Of a DNA stretch of 64,000 nucleotides, positions 1 to 8,888 are shown piece after piece. Made by a program: the position numbers and the translations under genes. Under the pieces are notes generated by a model that worked only from the letters and a program-made list of their open reading frames with translations, was not told the DNA's origin and did not search any database. Location of the stretch: positions 1,054,001 through 1,118,000 of the forward strand of contig NZ_CP108538.1 in NCBI RefSeq assembly GCF_035994185.1, given 5' to 3'. How positions within the stretch are numbered: position 1 is the first letter of the stretch; every line of letters starts with the position of its first letter. The DNA is from Streptomyces sp. NBC_01217. GTDB taxonomy: Bacteria; Actinomycetota; Actinomycetes; Streptomycetales; Streptomycetaceae.

Positions 1-327
1 CAGCAGCCACAGGGCGCGGGAGCTGTTGCCGGAGGTGAGGTTGGACCAGCAGTAGGCCTCGGCGATGGGACGGTCGCGGTATCGCTCCGGGTGCTGTTCG
101 GCATCCAGGTCCGCGGCGCTCCGGTAGATGGCGGCGGTCGCGTCGCCGGTGACCCGGACCGGACGAGGATCGTCGAGCATCTCCTGCGGGGTGGCACCGC
201 CCACGCCATGGACCAGCAGTTCCAGCGCGGGTCCCGGACTCTGCGGGGCCTGGTTGGCAGGGGGCACTGGAGTGACTCGCTCTCTCGGTCGTGGAAGGGG
301 ATGCTGATGCACGGTCACCAGGATCAT
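1..327 (-). CDS. Hypothetical protein, N-terminal part (runs off window)
   Basis: An open frame of 109 codons runs off the left edge. It reads through ELLVHGVGGATPQEMLDDP and then AYCWSNLTSGNSSRALWLL at the edge. From memory this resembles a conserved large Streptomyces protein with an alpha/beta-hydrolase-like HGVGG entry and later membrane segments, but only the N-terminus is visible. The ATG at 327 has no good ribosome site, and a GTG further in (before PPANQAPQ) is an alternative. It is divergent from the DeoR gene. Function unknown. Confidence 0.6.
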   Translation of the reverse strand, partial: MILVTVHQHPLPRPRERVTPVPPANQAPQSPGPALELLVHGVGGATPQEMLDDPRPVRVTGDATAAIYRSAADLDAEQHPERYRDRPIAEAYCWSNLTSGNSSRALWLL

Positions 328-400
328 GGAGGAAGAGCGCTGTACGCATCGCTCTCACGGAATCTCCCCAGTGCGACGGCCGACGACACCGCGTGGCAGG

Positions 401-1291
401 ATGAGCCCGTCCGAAGAGACTGTTGTACGGCCAGAGGGAAGGACCGGACCGGCGTTGAGCGAGAATCAGAACCTGCTCGCGGAGCAGCGGCGCGCCCTGA
501 TCCTCGACGAGGTGCGCAGGCGTGGCGGGGTCCGGGTCAATGAGCTGACCCGCAAGCTGAGCGTCTCCGACATGACCGTGCGCCGGGATCTGGACGCGCT
601 GGCCCGCCAGGGTGTGATCGAGAAGGTGCACGGCGGGGCCGTGCCGGTGGTCGAGGCCAGTACGCACGAGCCCGGTTTCGAGGCCAAGTCGGCCCTGGAG
701 CTGACCGCCAAGGAGGACATCGCGCGGGCGGCCGCGGCGATGGCGGTGCCCGGCAGCGCCATCGCGCTCTCCGGCGGTACGACGACATACGCACTCGCCC
801 AACAGCTGCTGGACGTACCGGATCTCACGGTGGTGACCAACTCGGTGCGGGTCGCCGATGTGTTCCACACGGCACAGCGTTCGGGGGCGGCGGGCACGGC
901 ACGCACCGGGGCCGCCACGGTGGTGCTCACCGGTGGGGTACGGACCCCGTCGGACTCGCTGGTCGGCCCGGTCGCCGATCAGGCGATCGCCTCGCTCCAC
1001 TTCGATGTGCTGTTCCTCGGGGTGCATGGCATCTCGGTGGAGGCCGGGCTTTCCACACCGAATCTGGCGGAGGCCGAGACCAACCGCCGTTTCGTACATG
1101 CGGCGCGGCGTGTGGTGGTGGTCGCCGACCACACCAAGTGGGGCACGGTGGGCCTGAGTTCGTTCGCGACGCTGGAGCAGGTGGACACGTTCGTGACGGA
1201 CGCGGGTCTGTCGGCCGCCGCCCGCGAGGAGATCGAGGAGCATCTGCCGGGCCTGCTGGTGGCGGGCCGCACGGGGGACGGCGATTCCTGA
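401..1291 (+). CDS. DeoR/GlpR family transcriptional regulator
   Basis: A sugar-responsive repressor of the DeoR type. The N-terminal winged helix-turn-helix includes VSDMTVRRDLDALARQGVIE followed by the family signature VHGGA. The C-terminal DeoRC sensor domain contains the phosphosugar-isomerase-like SGGTTTYALA and TNSVRVADV segments. Length is normal for the family (about 280-300 aa). The ATG at 401 is preceded by GGCAGG; a TTG at 455 (LSENQNLLAEQRR), behind GAGGGAAGGA, matches the N-terminus I recall for relatives and may be the true start. No target operon is visible; the next gene is a small SRPBCC protein. Confidence 0.88.
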   Translation: MSPSEETVVRPEGRTGPALSENQNLLAEQRRALILDEVRRRGGVRVNELTRKLSVSDMTVRRDLDALARQGVIEKVHGGAVPVVEASTHEPGFEAKSALELTAKEDIARAAAAMAVPGSAIALSGGTTTYALAQQLLDVPDLTVVTNSVRVADVFHTAQRSGAAGTARTGAATVVLTGGVRTPSDSLVGPVADQAIASLHFDVLFLGVHGISVEAGLSTPNLAEAETNRRFVHAARRVVVVADHTKWGTVGLSSFATLEQVDTFVTDAGLSAAAREEIEEHLPGLLVAGRTGDGDS

Positions 1292-1356
1292 GCCGTCGGA
1301 CAGCATGTGGCTTCCGCTTGGCTCGCAATGGCCTGCGCACGGCCTAGGATCGTGCT

Positions 1357-1809
1357 GTGGCCGTCTTCCGGATCGAGCGCTTCACGCCCCTGCCCGCAGC
1401 CGAGTCCTGGCGCCGGGTGACCGACTGGGAGCGGCACGCCGCACATGTACCGCTGACCACGATCACCGTCCCCGCGGGGCGGCCGACCGGGATCGGAACG
1501 GTCTTCGTGGCACGCACGGGCGTGGGTCCGCTGGGATTCGACGATCCGATGGAAGTGGTGCGGTGGACGCCGCCCGCAGCCGGGCGCGCGGGGCTGTGCC
1601 GACTGGAGAAGCGCGGTTCGCTGATGCTGGGCCGGGCGGCGATCGATGTGTATCCGACGGATTCCGGCTCCCATGTGGTGTGGGTGGAGGAGCTGAGCGT
1701 CCGGCTGCTCCCGCACTGGGCCGATTCATTGATCGCCGGAGCGGGCCGCCGGGTCTTCGGCCGGGTGCTCGACGGCATGCTGGACCGTCCTGCGCTGCCG
1801 CAACCGTAG
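1357..1809 (+). CDS. SRPBCC family protein
   Basis: A 150-residue protein of the START/SRPBCC (polyketide cyclase/dehydrase) fold. It opens with FRIERFTPLPAAESWRRVTDW, minus its last residue, the usual first strand and helix, and ends with a long amphipathic helix (IAGAGRRVFGRVLDGMLDR). Start GTG at 1357, six bases after AGGAT. Proteins of this fold bind hydrophobic ligands, but nothing here shows which. It lies 66 bases after the DeoR gene and may be co-transcribed. Confidence 0.8.
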   Translation: MAVFRIERFTPLPAAESWRRVTDWERHAAHVPLTTITVPAGRPTGIGTVFVARTGVGPLGFDDPMEVVRWTPPAAGRAGLCRLEKRGSLMLGRAAIDVYPTDSGSHVVWVEELSVRLLPHWADSLIAGAGRRVFGRVLDGMLDRPALPQP

Positions 1810-1915
1810 TGCGGTTCGGCTGAACGGGGCCGGTGGTGAGGCGGGGGGCCCGTGTGCGGCCGTTCGGAGTCCTCCACCGGGCCCTGTACGGCGGTCCAGT
1901 GGAAGAATCGGGCGA

Positions 1916-3427
1916 GTGACCGAATCCTCCGGTGTTACGCCGTTGCGTTGCCTCGTGACCGGTGCCTCCGGGTACATCGGCGGCAGACTGGTGCCCGCAC
2001 TCCTCGACGCCGGCCACCGGGTGCGCGCGCTGGCCAGGACCCCGCAGAAACTGCGTGACCACCCGTGGGCGGACCGGGTCGAGGTGGTTCAGGGCGATGT
2101 CTCCGACGCCGCTTCGGTGCGGGCGGCGATGCGGGACGTGGACGTGGCGTACTACCTGGTGCACGCGCTCGGCTCCGGACCCGGATTCGAGGAGAAGGAC
2201 CGCGGGGCGGCCCGGATCTTCGGTGAACAGGCGCAGGCGGCAGGGATCGGCCGGATCGTGTACCTCGGCGGGCTCACCCCGGCCGGCGTGCCTGAGCGGG
2301 AACTGTCACCGCATCTGCGGTCGCGAGCCGAGGTGGGGCGCATTCTGCTGGATTCCGGAGTGCCGACGGCCGTACTGCGGGCCGCGGTCGTCATCGGATC
2401 GGGCTCGGCCTCGTTCGAGATTCTGCGTCATCTCACCGAACGGCTACCGGTGATGATCACCCCGAGCTGGGTGCGTACGTCGATCCAGCCGATCGCGGTA
2501 CGGGACGTGGTGCGGTACCTCGTCGGCTGCGCCCGCCTGCCTGCCGAGGTCAACCGTACGTTCGACATCGGCGGCCCGGACGTCATGACGTACCGGGACA
2601 TGATGCGGCGGTACGCCGAGGTCGCCGGACTGCCGCACCGGGTGATCCTCCCCGTACCGGTGCTCACCCCTCGACTCTCCAGTCTCTGGATCGGCCTGGT
2701 GACACCGGTGCCGCCCTCCATCGCCCGGCCACTGGCGGAATCACTGCGCCACGAAGTGGTGTGTCACGAGCGCGACATCGCCCGGTACGTGCCCGACCCT
2801 CCGGGCGGCAACATCGGCTGCGAGCAGGCGCTGCGGCTGGCGCTCCAGCGGATCAGGGACGCCCGGGTCGACACCCGCTGGTCGTCCGCGGCGGTCCCCG
2901 GCGCACCAAGTGACCCGTTGCCCACCGACCCCGACTGGTCCGGCGGCAGTCTCTACCACGACGAACGGGAACTGATGGTGCCAGTGGCGCCGGACACGCT
3001 CTGGCGGGTGATCGAGGGCATCGGTGGCGAAAACGGCTGGTACTCCTTCCCGCTCGCCTGGGCCGTGAGGGGCTGGCTCGACCGGTTCGTCGGTGGCGTC
3101 GGACTGCGGCGCGGGCGGCGGGACGCGCAGCGGCTGCGGGTGGGCGACTCATTGGACTTCTGGCGCGTGGAGGAAATTGTTCCGGGTGAGCTGCTGCGGC
3201 TGCGCGCGGAGATGCGGCTGCCCGGTCCGGCCTGGCTCGAACTGTCGGTGGACCGGAACGAACAGGGACTGACTGTCTATCGACAGCGGGCGCTGTTCCA
3301 TCCACACGGACTGCTCGGACACGCCTACTGGTGGAGCGTGTGGCCGTTCCACTCGGCGGTGTTCGGTGGTATGGCCCGCAATATCACCGCGGCCGCACGG
3401 GCGGTCCCGCAGCGCACAGCCGAATGA
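1916..3427 (+). CDS. SDR-family NAD(P)-binding protein fused to DUF2867
   Basis: 503 residues in two parts. Residues 1-300 are an atypical short-chain dehydrogenase/epimerase-like Rossmann domain with the dinucleotide loop GASGYIG at 16-22 and the second-strand ARTPQKL region, close to NmrA-like proteins. Residues about 340-495 are a DUF2867/SRPBCC-like domain (WRVIEGIGGENGWYSFPLAW). This fusion is conserved in actinobacteria and usually annotated as an NAD(P)H-binding protein. The enzymatic reaction is not known. Start GTG at 1916, in its own transcription unit on the same strand as its neighbours. Confidence 0.85.
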   Translation: MTESSGVTPLRCLVTGASGYIGGRLVPALLDAGHRVRALARTPQKLRDHPWADRVEVVQGDVSDAASVRAAMRDVDVAYYLVHALGSGPGFEEKDRGAARIFGEQAQAAGIGRIVYLGGLTPAGVPERELSPHLRSRAEVGRILLDSGVPTAVLRAAVVIGSGSASFEILRHLTERLPVMITPSWVRTSIQPIAVRDVVRYLVGCARLPAEVNRTFDIGGPDVMTYRDMMRRYAEVAGLPHRVILPVPVLTPRLSSLWIGLVTPVPPSIARPLAESLRHEVVCHERDIARYVPDPPGGNIGCEQALRLALQRIRDARVDTRWSSAAVPGAPSDPLPTDPDWSGGSLYHDERELMVPVAPDTLWRVIEGIGGENGWYSFPLAWAVRGWLDRFVGGVGLRRGRRDAQRLRVGDSLDFWRVEEIVPGELLRLRAEMRLPGPAWLELSVDRNEQGLTVYRQRALFHPHGLLGHAYWWSVWPFHSAVFGGMARNITAAARAVPQRTAE

Positions 3428-3515
3428 AGTCCTTGCACACAGGGACATCTGACGAGGCGTTGGCTATGGTGTGCGCGGCCCCGTCCGCCGCCGACCGCAC
3501 GGGAGGTGCGTTTCT

Positions 3516-3995
3516 GTGTCACGCCGACTCCGTTCCATGGAACTCGATTTCGCCGAGTCCGCTCCGCTGCGACTGGTCTTCGCCGCCGAGGTGTCCGCAC
3601 CTCCCGAGCTGGTCTACCGGGCGCTCGCTGACGATGTGGCGGGCTGGCCGCGCTGGTTCACCGCGGTGACGAAGGCCCGGCCCACCGAGGGCGGCGCGGG
3701 TCGCGAGGTCCGGCTCAAGGGCGGCGCGGTGTTGCGCGAGACGGTCGTCGCGGCGGAGCCCGGCGAGCGGTACGCCTACCGGGTCGACGAGTCGAACGCC
3801 CCTGGTCTGCGGGCCCTGTTGGAGGAGTGGCGGCTGACCCCGGCCGGGACCGGGACACGGGTGCGGTGGACGTTCGCCGCGGACGGTTCCGCACTCTTCC
3901 GGTTCGCCCTGCGGCTGGCCCGGTCGGGGATGGGCCGGGCGTTCCGGGACGCCGTCCGCAATCTCGACGGACAGCTGAGCGGGCCCGCGGCCTGA
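3516..3995 (+). CDS. SRPBCC family protein (polyketide cyclase/dehydrase-like)
   Basis: A 159-residue SRPBCC-fold protein: LVFAAEVSAPPELVYRALAD is the first strand-helix pair, WPRWFTAV the conserved tryptophan segment, and the C-terminus is a long helix. GTG at 3516 is chosen because GGGAGG lies about ten bases upstream; the ATG at 3537 (MELDFAES) is an alternative. A ligand-binding role is likely from the fold. It converges with the PLP enzyme on the other strand, the two ends being 46 bases apart. Confidence 0.8.
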   Translation: MSRRLRSMELDFAESAPLRLVFAAEVSAPPELVYRALADDVAGWPRWFTAVTKARPTEGGAGREVRLKGGAVLRETVVAAEPGERYAYRVDESNAPGLRALLEEWRLTPAGTGTRVRWTFAADGSALFRFALRLARSGMGRAFRDAVRNLDGQLSGPAA

Positions 3996-4041
3996 GAGCG
4001 ACCGCGGACCGTGTGGAACTGTTCCGCCCCGGCCGTCCGGA

Positions 4042-5202
4042 CTATCCGGGCTGACCGGGCTGACCGGGCTGACCGGGCCAGTGGCCGTCGGCCAGGAAGG
4101 AGTCGAGGCTCCGCATGTACGGGGCGATGTCCAGGCCCTGTCCGGCGAGCCAGCTGTCGGAGTAGTACTTGTCGAGGTAACGGTCGCCCGGGTCGCAGAT
4201 CAACGTTACGACGCTGCCGGTACTGCCCTGCTCGACCATCTCGGCGACCAGCTTGAACGCGCTCCACAGCCCGGTGCCGGTCGACCCGCCCGCCTTCCGC
4301 CCGATGGCCTTCTCCAGAGTGCGTACGGCCGCGACGCTGGCCGCGTCCGGCACCTTCATCATCCGGTCGATGGCCCCCGGCACGAAGCTCGGCTCCATCC
4401 GCGGCCTGCCGATGCCCTCGATCCGGGAGCCGCAGTCGCTGGTGGCCAGGGGGTTGTGCTGGGTCCAGCCGTCGAAGAAACAGGAGTTCTCCGGGTCCGG
4501 CACGCAGATCCTGGTGTCGAACTGCATGTAGTGCACATAGCGGGCGATGGTCGCCGAGGTGCCGCCGGTTCCTGCCGTGGCGACGATCCACGTCGGCTCC
4601 GGGTAGCGCTCCAGCCGCAGCTGCTGGTAGATCGACTCGGCGATGTTGTTGTTGCCGCGCCAGTCGGTGGCCCGTTCGGCGTAGGTGAACTGGTCCATGT
4701 AGTGGCCGCCGGTATCGGCGGCGAGCGTGGCGGACTCCTGGTACATCTTGCGCGAATCGTCGACGAAGTGGCAGCGGCCGCCATGGAATTCGATCAGCCG
4801 GCACTTCTCGGGGCTGGTGGTGCGGGGCATCACGGCGATGAACGGCACACCGATCAGCTTGGCGAAGTACGCCTCCGAGACGGCCGTCGAACCGCTGGAC
4901 GCCTCGATCACCGGCTTGCCCGGCCGGATCCAGCCGTTGCAGAGCCCGTAGAGGAAGAGCGATCGGGCCAGCCGGTGCTTGAGGCTGCCGGTGGGGTGCG
5001 TCGACTCGTCCTTGAGGTAGAGGTCGATGCCCCATGCCTCGGGCAGCGGGAAGCGGAGCAGATGGGTGTCGGCCGAGCGGTTGGCGTCGGCCTGGACCTT
5101 GCGTACGGCTTCCTTGAGCCAGGTGCGGTACTCGGGGTCGGAACGGTCGATGTCGACGGTCTCCGCGGCCCGGCCGTCATGTCGGTGCTCGGCAGTGCCC
5201 AT
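4042..5202 (-). CDS. PLP-dependent cysteine synthase family protein
   Basis: A fold-type II PLP enzyme of 386 residues, in the cysteine synthase/cystathionine beta-synthase family. The Schiff-base lysine is Lys75 in [10 protein letters not shown]. The substrate/phosphate loop is [11 protein letters not shown] (about 100-110) and the PLP-phosphate glycine loop is [10 protein letters not shown]. It is longer than a classical CysK, so its amino-acid substrate is uncertain. ATG at 5202 has GAGGAGG upstream. The C-terminus ends in repeated Gly-Gln-Pro units encoded by a nonanucleotide tandem repeat. Confidence 0.88.
   Translation of the reverse strand: MGTAEHRHDGRAAETVDIDRSDPEYRTWLKEAVRKVQADANRSADTHLLRFPLPEAWGIDLYLKDESTHPTGSLKHRLARSLFLYGLCNGWIRPGKPVIEASSGSTAVSEAYFAKLIGVPFIAVMPRTTSPEKCRLIEFHGGRCHFVDDSRKMYQESATLAADTGGHYMDQFTYAERATDWRGNNNIAESIYQQLRLERYPEPTWIVATAGTGGTSATIARYVHYMQFDTRICVPDPENSCFFDGWTQHNPLATSDCGSRIEGIGRPRMEPSFVPGAIDRMMKVPDAASVAAVRTLEKAIGRKAGGSTGTGLWSAFKLVAEMVEQGSTGSVVTLICDPGDRYLDKYYSDSWLAGQGLDIAPYMRSLDSFLADGHWPGQPGQPGQPG
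4051..4077. repeat. Tandem nonanucleotide repeat inside a coding 3' end
   Basis: Three perfect copies of CTGACCGGG (4051-4059, 4060-4068, 4069-4077), preceded by a partial copy. Read on the minus strand they encode the Pro-Gly-Gln tail of the PLP enzyme. Because nine is a multiple of three, copy changes would lengthen or shorten the tail without a frameshift. Confidence 0.9.
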
Positions 5203-5410
5203 GAGCGCGTTCCTCCTCGTTTCGCCATCACTCTCCAGCGTCAACGATATTCCCCCCACCTGCACAAACGTTCACTTTGATCCTCCATAGCCCTGCCTTG
5301 GTGCTGACGGGCGGGGCTCCTGTGACATCAGGCCGGAACGCGGCCTGGCGCGACGGTCCCGATTTGGGCAGACTGCCCATCAGAAGCATCACGAAGGGGG
5401 CGAAGCAGTC

Positions 5411-5728
5411 ATGCCGGAAACGGAGTTCAGTGCGACGGGGGTACGGATCGAGCGGTGGGCCCGCTCGCTCACGAGGGCGGGGCAGGTGGTGGTCAAGGAC
5501 GGCAGGCTGGCCCTGCTGACCAGTTATGGCCGGGAGATCGACAGCGCCCCGGTGGTGGCGGTGAGCGCGGGCAGGCCGTGGTTCGCCGGGGCCGGTGCAG
5601 CGGTGGCGCGCCTCAACGGGACGCGGTACCGGCTGACGATGGGACAGCGCAACCACGGTCCGGACAAGGCCGGGCCGGCCCGCCGCTTCCTCGAAACACT
5701 GCGCAGTGCGGGCGGCCGCATGACCTGA
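5411..5728 (+). CDS. Hypothetical protein, 105 aa
   Basis: Small soluble protein beginning MPETEFSATGVRIERWARS, with a GAAGGGGGCGAAG ribosome site. It has no membrane segment or cysteine pattern. It is divergent from the PLP enzyme; the intergenic region contains GGGCAGACTGCCC, a short inverted repeat that could be an operator for either gene. No family recognised. Confidence 0.65.
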   Translation: MPETEFSATGVRIERWARSLTRAGQVVVKDGRLALLTSYGREIDSAPVVAVSAGRPWFAGAGAAVARLNGTRYRLTMGQRNHGPDKAGPARRFLETLRSAGGRMT

Positions 5729-5912
5729 CGGGGCGGCGCCGGTCCACCGCAAGTTGCGGAGCCGTGCCCCCTGAGCGACATTGGTCACACGTCACTCATG
5801 GTTTACCGGCGGTGACACTGTGATCCGCACCGCCGGGCCTGAATCAGCAGTCACCCATCTGCTGGATCCGTTCCTTCGTCTTCTTCCGGACCGATTTCGG
5901 GGAGTCGCAGCC

Positions 5913-6434
5913 GTGATCAGCGAGCCAAGCAGGCACTGCACGGTGGAGCTCCAGGCCCTGCCGTCGCGGATCGGTCAGGTCCGCAGAATCGTTTCGGCGC
6001 AGCTGCGCTACTGGCATCTCGATCCTCTGATCGACCATGCGGCGCTCGGCGTCACCGAACTCCTGACCAATGTCCACCGGCATGCCCAGCCGGACAAGTC
6101 ATGCATCGTCGAGATCGAGCTGCTGCTCGAACGGCTGACGGTGTCCGTCCACGACCACGACCCACGGCTGCCGACCGTGCGCGAGGTCGGCGCGTCCAGT
6201 ACGTCGGGGCGCGGACTCGCGCTGATCGCCGCGGTCAGCGAGAGCTGGGGGGTCCGTCCGAGGGGCGGGGCCGGGAAGGTCGTCTGGTTCACTCTTCCGG
6301 CACCTTCCCTGTTCGCCACGCGGCCGCCGCACTCTGTGTACGGGGCAACGACTGACGGGCCGTTCGAGCCGGACGCCATCACGTACCTGGAGAGCAGGAC
6401 GCCCTCCGTCGCGCGGTCGTCGGTGGTCGGCTAG
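5913..6434 (+). CDS. ATP-binding protein, RsbW/SpoIIAB-like histidine-kinase fold
   Basis: Short GHKL ATPase of the type found in Streptomyces anti-sigma and switch proteins. The N-box is ELLTNVHRHA, which supplies the catalytic Glu and Mg-binding Asn. HDHDPRLP replaces the usual D-x-G-x-G box, and SGRGLALI is the glycine lid. Such proteins phosphorylate anti-anti-sigma partners; no partner is encoded nearby. GTG at 5913 is preferred because GGGGAG lies nine bases upstream; upstream in-frame starts exist (5781, 5820). Confidence 0.82.
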   Translation: MISEPSRHCTVELQALPSRIGQVRRIVSAQLRYWHLDPLIDHAALGVTELLTNVHRHAQPDKSCIVEIELLLERLTVSVHDHDPRLPTVREVGASSTSGRGLALIAAVSESWGVRPRGGAGKVVWFTLPAPSLFATRPPHSVYGATTDGPFEPDAITYLESRTPSVARSSVVG

Positions 6435-6441
6435 CGGAGGG

Positions 6442-6465
6442 GCGGGGCGCCGTCCAGCGCCCCGC
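6442..6465. terminator. GC-rich hairpin terminator
   Basis: GCGGGGCGC (6442-6450) pairs perfectly with GCGCCCCGC (6457-6465) across a six-base loop, a few bases after the stop codon of the ATPase gene. There is no U-tract, as is common in streptomycetes. Confidence 0.65.
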
Positions 6466-6475
6466 TCCTCGTCCT

Positions 6476-6521
6476 CGTGCCGCCCCGCTCCTCGCCGTCG
6501 TGCCGCCCCGCTCCTCGCCGT
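6476..6521. repeat. 23-bp tandem repeat, two perfect copies
   Basis: A 23-base unit starting CGTGCCGCCCCGCTC occurs twice head-to-tail (6476-6498, 6499-6521) and is followed by a broken third start. It lies in the convergent intergenic region after the terminator. No coding role is seen. Confidence 0.8.
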
Positions 6522-6573
6522 CGTGCTGCTCGGGCGGACGCTGGGGTGGGCTCGGAGGTGGGGCTGGTGGTGG

Positions 6574-6864
6574 TCATGCCGCCCCTTCCTTGCCGCCACG
6601 GCCGAACTGTTCGTCGAGGACGGAGAGTCGGCGCCAGTACCCGTCCTCGTCGATCTCCCCGGCCGCGAAGCGGCGGCCGAGCAGGGTGATCGGTGATGTC
6701 TCGGCGGGGCCCCTCTGAGACGTACGGGCCCGCCAGGGGCCTCGTCCGCCGCGCCGGGCGGTGCGGCGCAGCAGGGTGACGCCGCCGATGACGACGGCCG
6801 CCCAGAAGAGCGGGAAGAGGAGGATCCAGGGCCCGGGTCCACCGCTGTGCGCCAGTGTCTTCAT
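6574..6864 (-). CDS. SHOCT domain membrane protein
   Basis: 96 residues. One hydrophobic segment (WILLFPLFWAAVVIGGVTLL, about 13-32) is followed by a basic linker and a C-terminal SHOCT motif (LLGRRFAAGEIDEDGYWRRL). SHOCT domains are short oligomerisation-type modules found in many actinobacterial membrane proteins. The ATG at 6864 follows GAGGGAGC. Convergent with the ATPase gene; transcribed away from the TetR remnant. Confidence 0.85.
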   Translation of the reverse strand: MKTLAHSGGPGPWILLFPLFWAAVVIGGVTLLRRTARRGGRGPWRARTSQRGPAETSPITLLGRRFAAGEIDEDGYWRRLSVLDEQFGRGGKEGAA

Positions 6865-7067
6865 CTCGGTCAGCTCCCTCGGTTCAGGGTTCGCGGTCAG
6901 GTTTTCCTGACGCTTTCGAGCCTGGCCCCAAGAGGGGGTCCGAGTCGTCGTACGGCCAGCGGCCGTACCCGTACCCCTTCGGGAGTACGCAGCGCACCCG
7001 CCGCCGCTCCCTCCACCGGCCGGGAGCGCTGGGATTTTCTGTACCTACTGGTAATTACAGTCGCGCC

Positions 7068-7465
7068 ATGAGCGGCAGGCGGGCGCGGGCCAGGGCAGCA
7101 CGTACCACCACTTCGTGGGCAAACCCCTGGCGCTCGCGGCCATCCGCCGCACGGCCGCGCAGATGCGCGAGACAGCGGGAGCGCTGCTCGACGGTCCCGG
7201 AACGGCGTATGAACGGATCTCGGCGTATCTCCTGCGGGAGCGCGACGTGCCGCGCGGCTGCCTGGTCGGCCGCCTGGCGATGGATCCGGACATCATCGCC
7301 AGTGACGAGTTGCGCGCACCGGTCGACGAGACGATCGGCCGGCTCACGGAATGGTCCAGGAGGGCCTGGACGGAGGCGAGTTCACCCGTCGCCGCGGACA
7401 TGGCGGCAACGATCGCAGCGACGATGCAGGGCAGCTATGTGCTGGCCCGCGCCTCCGGTTCACCT
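7068..7465 (+). pseudogene. TetR family regulator, DNA-binding domain deleted
   Basis: The frame reads GAGQGSTYHHFVGKPLALAA, the end of a TetR helix-turn-helix (the G-x-YHHF recognition helix), followed by a TetR C-terminal domain up to GSYVLARASGSPEP. Only a stub (MSGRRARA, in another frame) precedes it, so most of the HTH is missing and the frame is broken. The C-terminus also runs into unrelated sequence at a hairpin. A promoter-like stretch with ACCTACTGGTAATTAC remains upstream. I infer an inactive relic. Confidence 0.7.
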
Positions 7466-7511
7466 GAGCCCCCGCTCCTCCACAGCCAGTCAGTGAAAGA
7501 GCGGGGGCTCA
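7465..7511. terminator. 13-bp perfect inverted repeat
   Basis: TGAGCCCCCGCTC (7465-7477) and its exact complement GAGCGGGGGCTCA (7499-7511) enclose a 21-base loop. It sits where the TetR remnant loses similarity. It could be a terminator-like hairpin or the scar of a small inserted element. Confidence 0.55.
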
Positions 7512-7726
7512 GGGGCCGACTGTCGACCTCACCGGGCTACTCGGAGGACCGGCCCCTGCCGCCCACCGCGTGCCAGGGGGACGCCCTCAGCACGCGGGCC
7601 TGTCGGAGGAGCAGAGCCGCCGGGCGGGAAGACCCTGCCCCTCCTCTGCGCCCGTCGGCAGGCGCGGACCGTACCTAGTCCCCGGGCATCTGCGGGGGAA
7701 CAGAAGGGGCCGGTACTGAGTCTGCG

Positions 7727-7945
7727 TCAGAGCGCCGGAGCGCTCTCCTCGTCCTGCTTCCGGTGCTCGTTGATCTCGTCGACGATGCGGTACGCGTTAT
7801 TGATGTCGTACGCGGGCGAGGCCGGCTCGGTAATGTCGATCCACTCGCGAACGAGCGCCCCGCACACGTCGCACCCCGGATAGGGGCGCGGTGATACCGG
7901 CTCCATCAGGTGGACTTCCCGGGGCTGCTTCATGATGGTCGCCAT
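7727..7945 (-). CDS. Small hypothetical protein with CxxC pair
   Basis: 72 residues, including a CDVCGALVREW segment that resembles half of a zinc ribbon. ATG at 7945 has GGCGGAGGAGC upstream. It lies downstream of the HTH/DUF5753 gene on the same strand; small proteins of this kind often accompany that module in Streptomyces. Function unknown. Confidence 0.65.
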   Translation of the reverse strand: MATIMKQPREVHLMEPVSPRPYPGCDVCGALVREWIDITEPASPAYDINNAYRIVDEINEHRKQDEESAPAL

Positions 7946-8033
7946 CTCCGCTCCTCCGCCGTGAGTGATGAGGAAGACGGTAGGTGCCGGAAAGGAGCAG
8001 GTTCCATGAAGTTCTACGGAATTCTATGACTCT

Positions 8034-8885
8034 TCAGCCGAGTGCCGAAATGGCGCCCGCGATGATGCGGTAAGCGTCCTGACCGAACACTGCTGCGTCG
8101 GCCATCTCTCCGAAGGCTGCGAGGTATTGGGCGATCTCCGACGGTGCGGAAATCGTGAGTGCTGCTGTCAGCAGCTCTACATAGACCGTCGTGTCGTCGT
8201 AGATGGTGAATGTCTCCAGGGGCCATATGGCGGGCGTACTCGCGGGGATGATGCCGAGTGATACAGCGGGCAGAGTGGCAAGCGTCAGGAGATGCCCAAG
8301 CTGTGCGGCCATGGTCTCCGCTCCTCCGACGCGCCGCCGGAGGACAGACTCTTCCACGACAACGGAAAACGTGTGTCCTGGCCGGCGAATGATCTGAGAG
8401 CGCGCCACGCGTGCGTCTGCGGCGTCGGCGGAGTCGTCAGGAGTGCCGTGAAACCGGGCGATGTTGGAGAGCAACGCTGCGGCGTACTCACGCGTTTGGA
8501 GCATGCCGGGGATCACGCTGGAGCTGTAGACACGCTGAGCTTTCGTGCGCTCGTGTACGGGGGTCCGTGACTCCTGGACCCGCTTCAGTCCCGTCCGCTG
8601 GAGGCGGCGCCACTCCATGTACATCGAGCCGGCATTGCGCGCAGCCGCAATGATGTCGGGTGCCTGGCCCTCCGCGCCGCATGCCTTGCACCACGCAGTG
8701 ATGTCGTCGTCCGCGGGCAGGGTGGTTCCGGTCTGAAGTCGGCTCACCTTCGACGTCTGCCACCCAGTGCGCGCCGCCACCTCCCTTCCCGTCAGCCCCG
8801 CATCGAGACGAAGCTCTCGCAAGCGTGCTGCAACGCGCTCGTGCGCCTCGTGGATGCGGGCTGACGGAAAGGGAGCTTCGGCCAC
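8034..8885 (-). CDS. XRE-type helix-turn-helix regulator with DUF5753
   Basis: 283 residues. The N-terminal Cro/C1-type HTH is at about 17-70 (RELRLDAGLTGREVAARTGW, then KVSRLQTG). The DUF5753 domain follows (YSSSVIPGMLQTREYAAALL through ELLTAALTISAPSEIAQYLA). This is the large Streptomyces family that includes BldB/WhiJ-associated regulators. Start GTG at 8885, three bases after the upstream DUF6879 gene, so the two are translationally linked. Likely DNA binding; target unknown. Confidence 0.9.
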   Translation of the reverse strand: MAEAPFPSARIHEAHERVAARLRELRLDAGLTGREVAARTGWQTSKVSRLQTGTTLPADDDITAWCKACGAEGQAPDIIAAARNAGSMYMEWRRLQRTGLKRVQESRTPVHERTKAQRVYSSSVIPGMLQTREYAAALLSNIARFHGTPDDSADAADARVARSQIIRRPGHTFSVVVEESVLRRRVGGAETMAAQLGHLLTLATLPAVSLGIIPASTPAIWPLETFTIYDDTTVYVELLTAALTISAPSEIAQYLAAFGEMADAAVFGQDAYRIIAGAISALG

Positions 8886-8888
8886 GGG

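Noticed and set aside
466..930. Long minus-strand open frames inside the DeoR gene and similar frames opposite almost every gene
   Set aside because: High-GC shadow frames: no ribosome sites, arginine/proline-rich, and the opposite strand has a clear protein family.
6476..6521. Possible CRISPR array
   Set aside because: Two head-to-tail copies without spacers; a simple tandem repeat, with no cas genes in the window.
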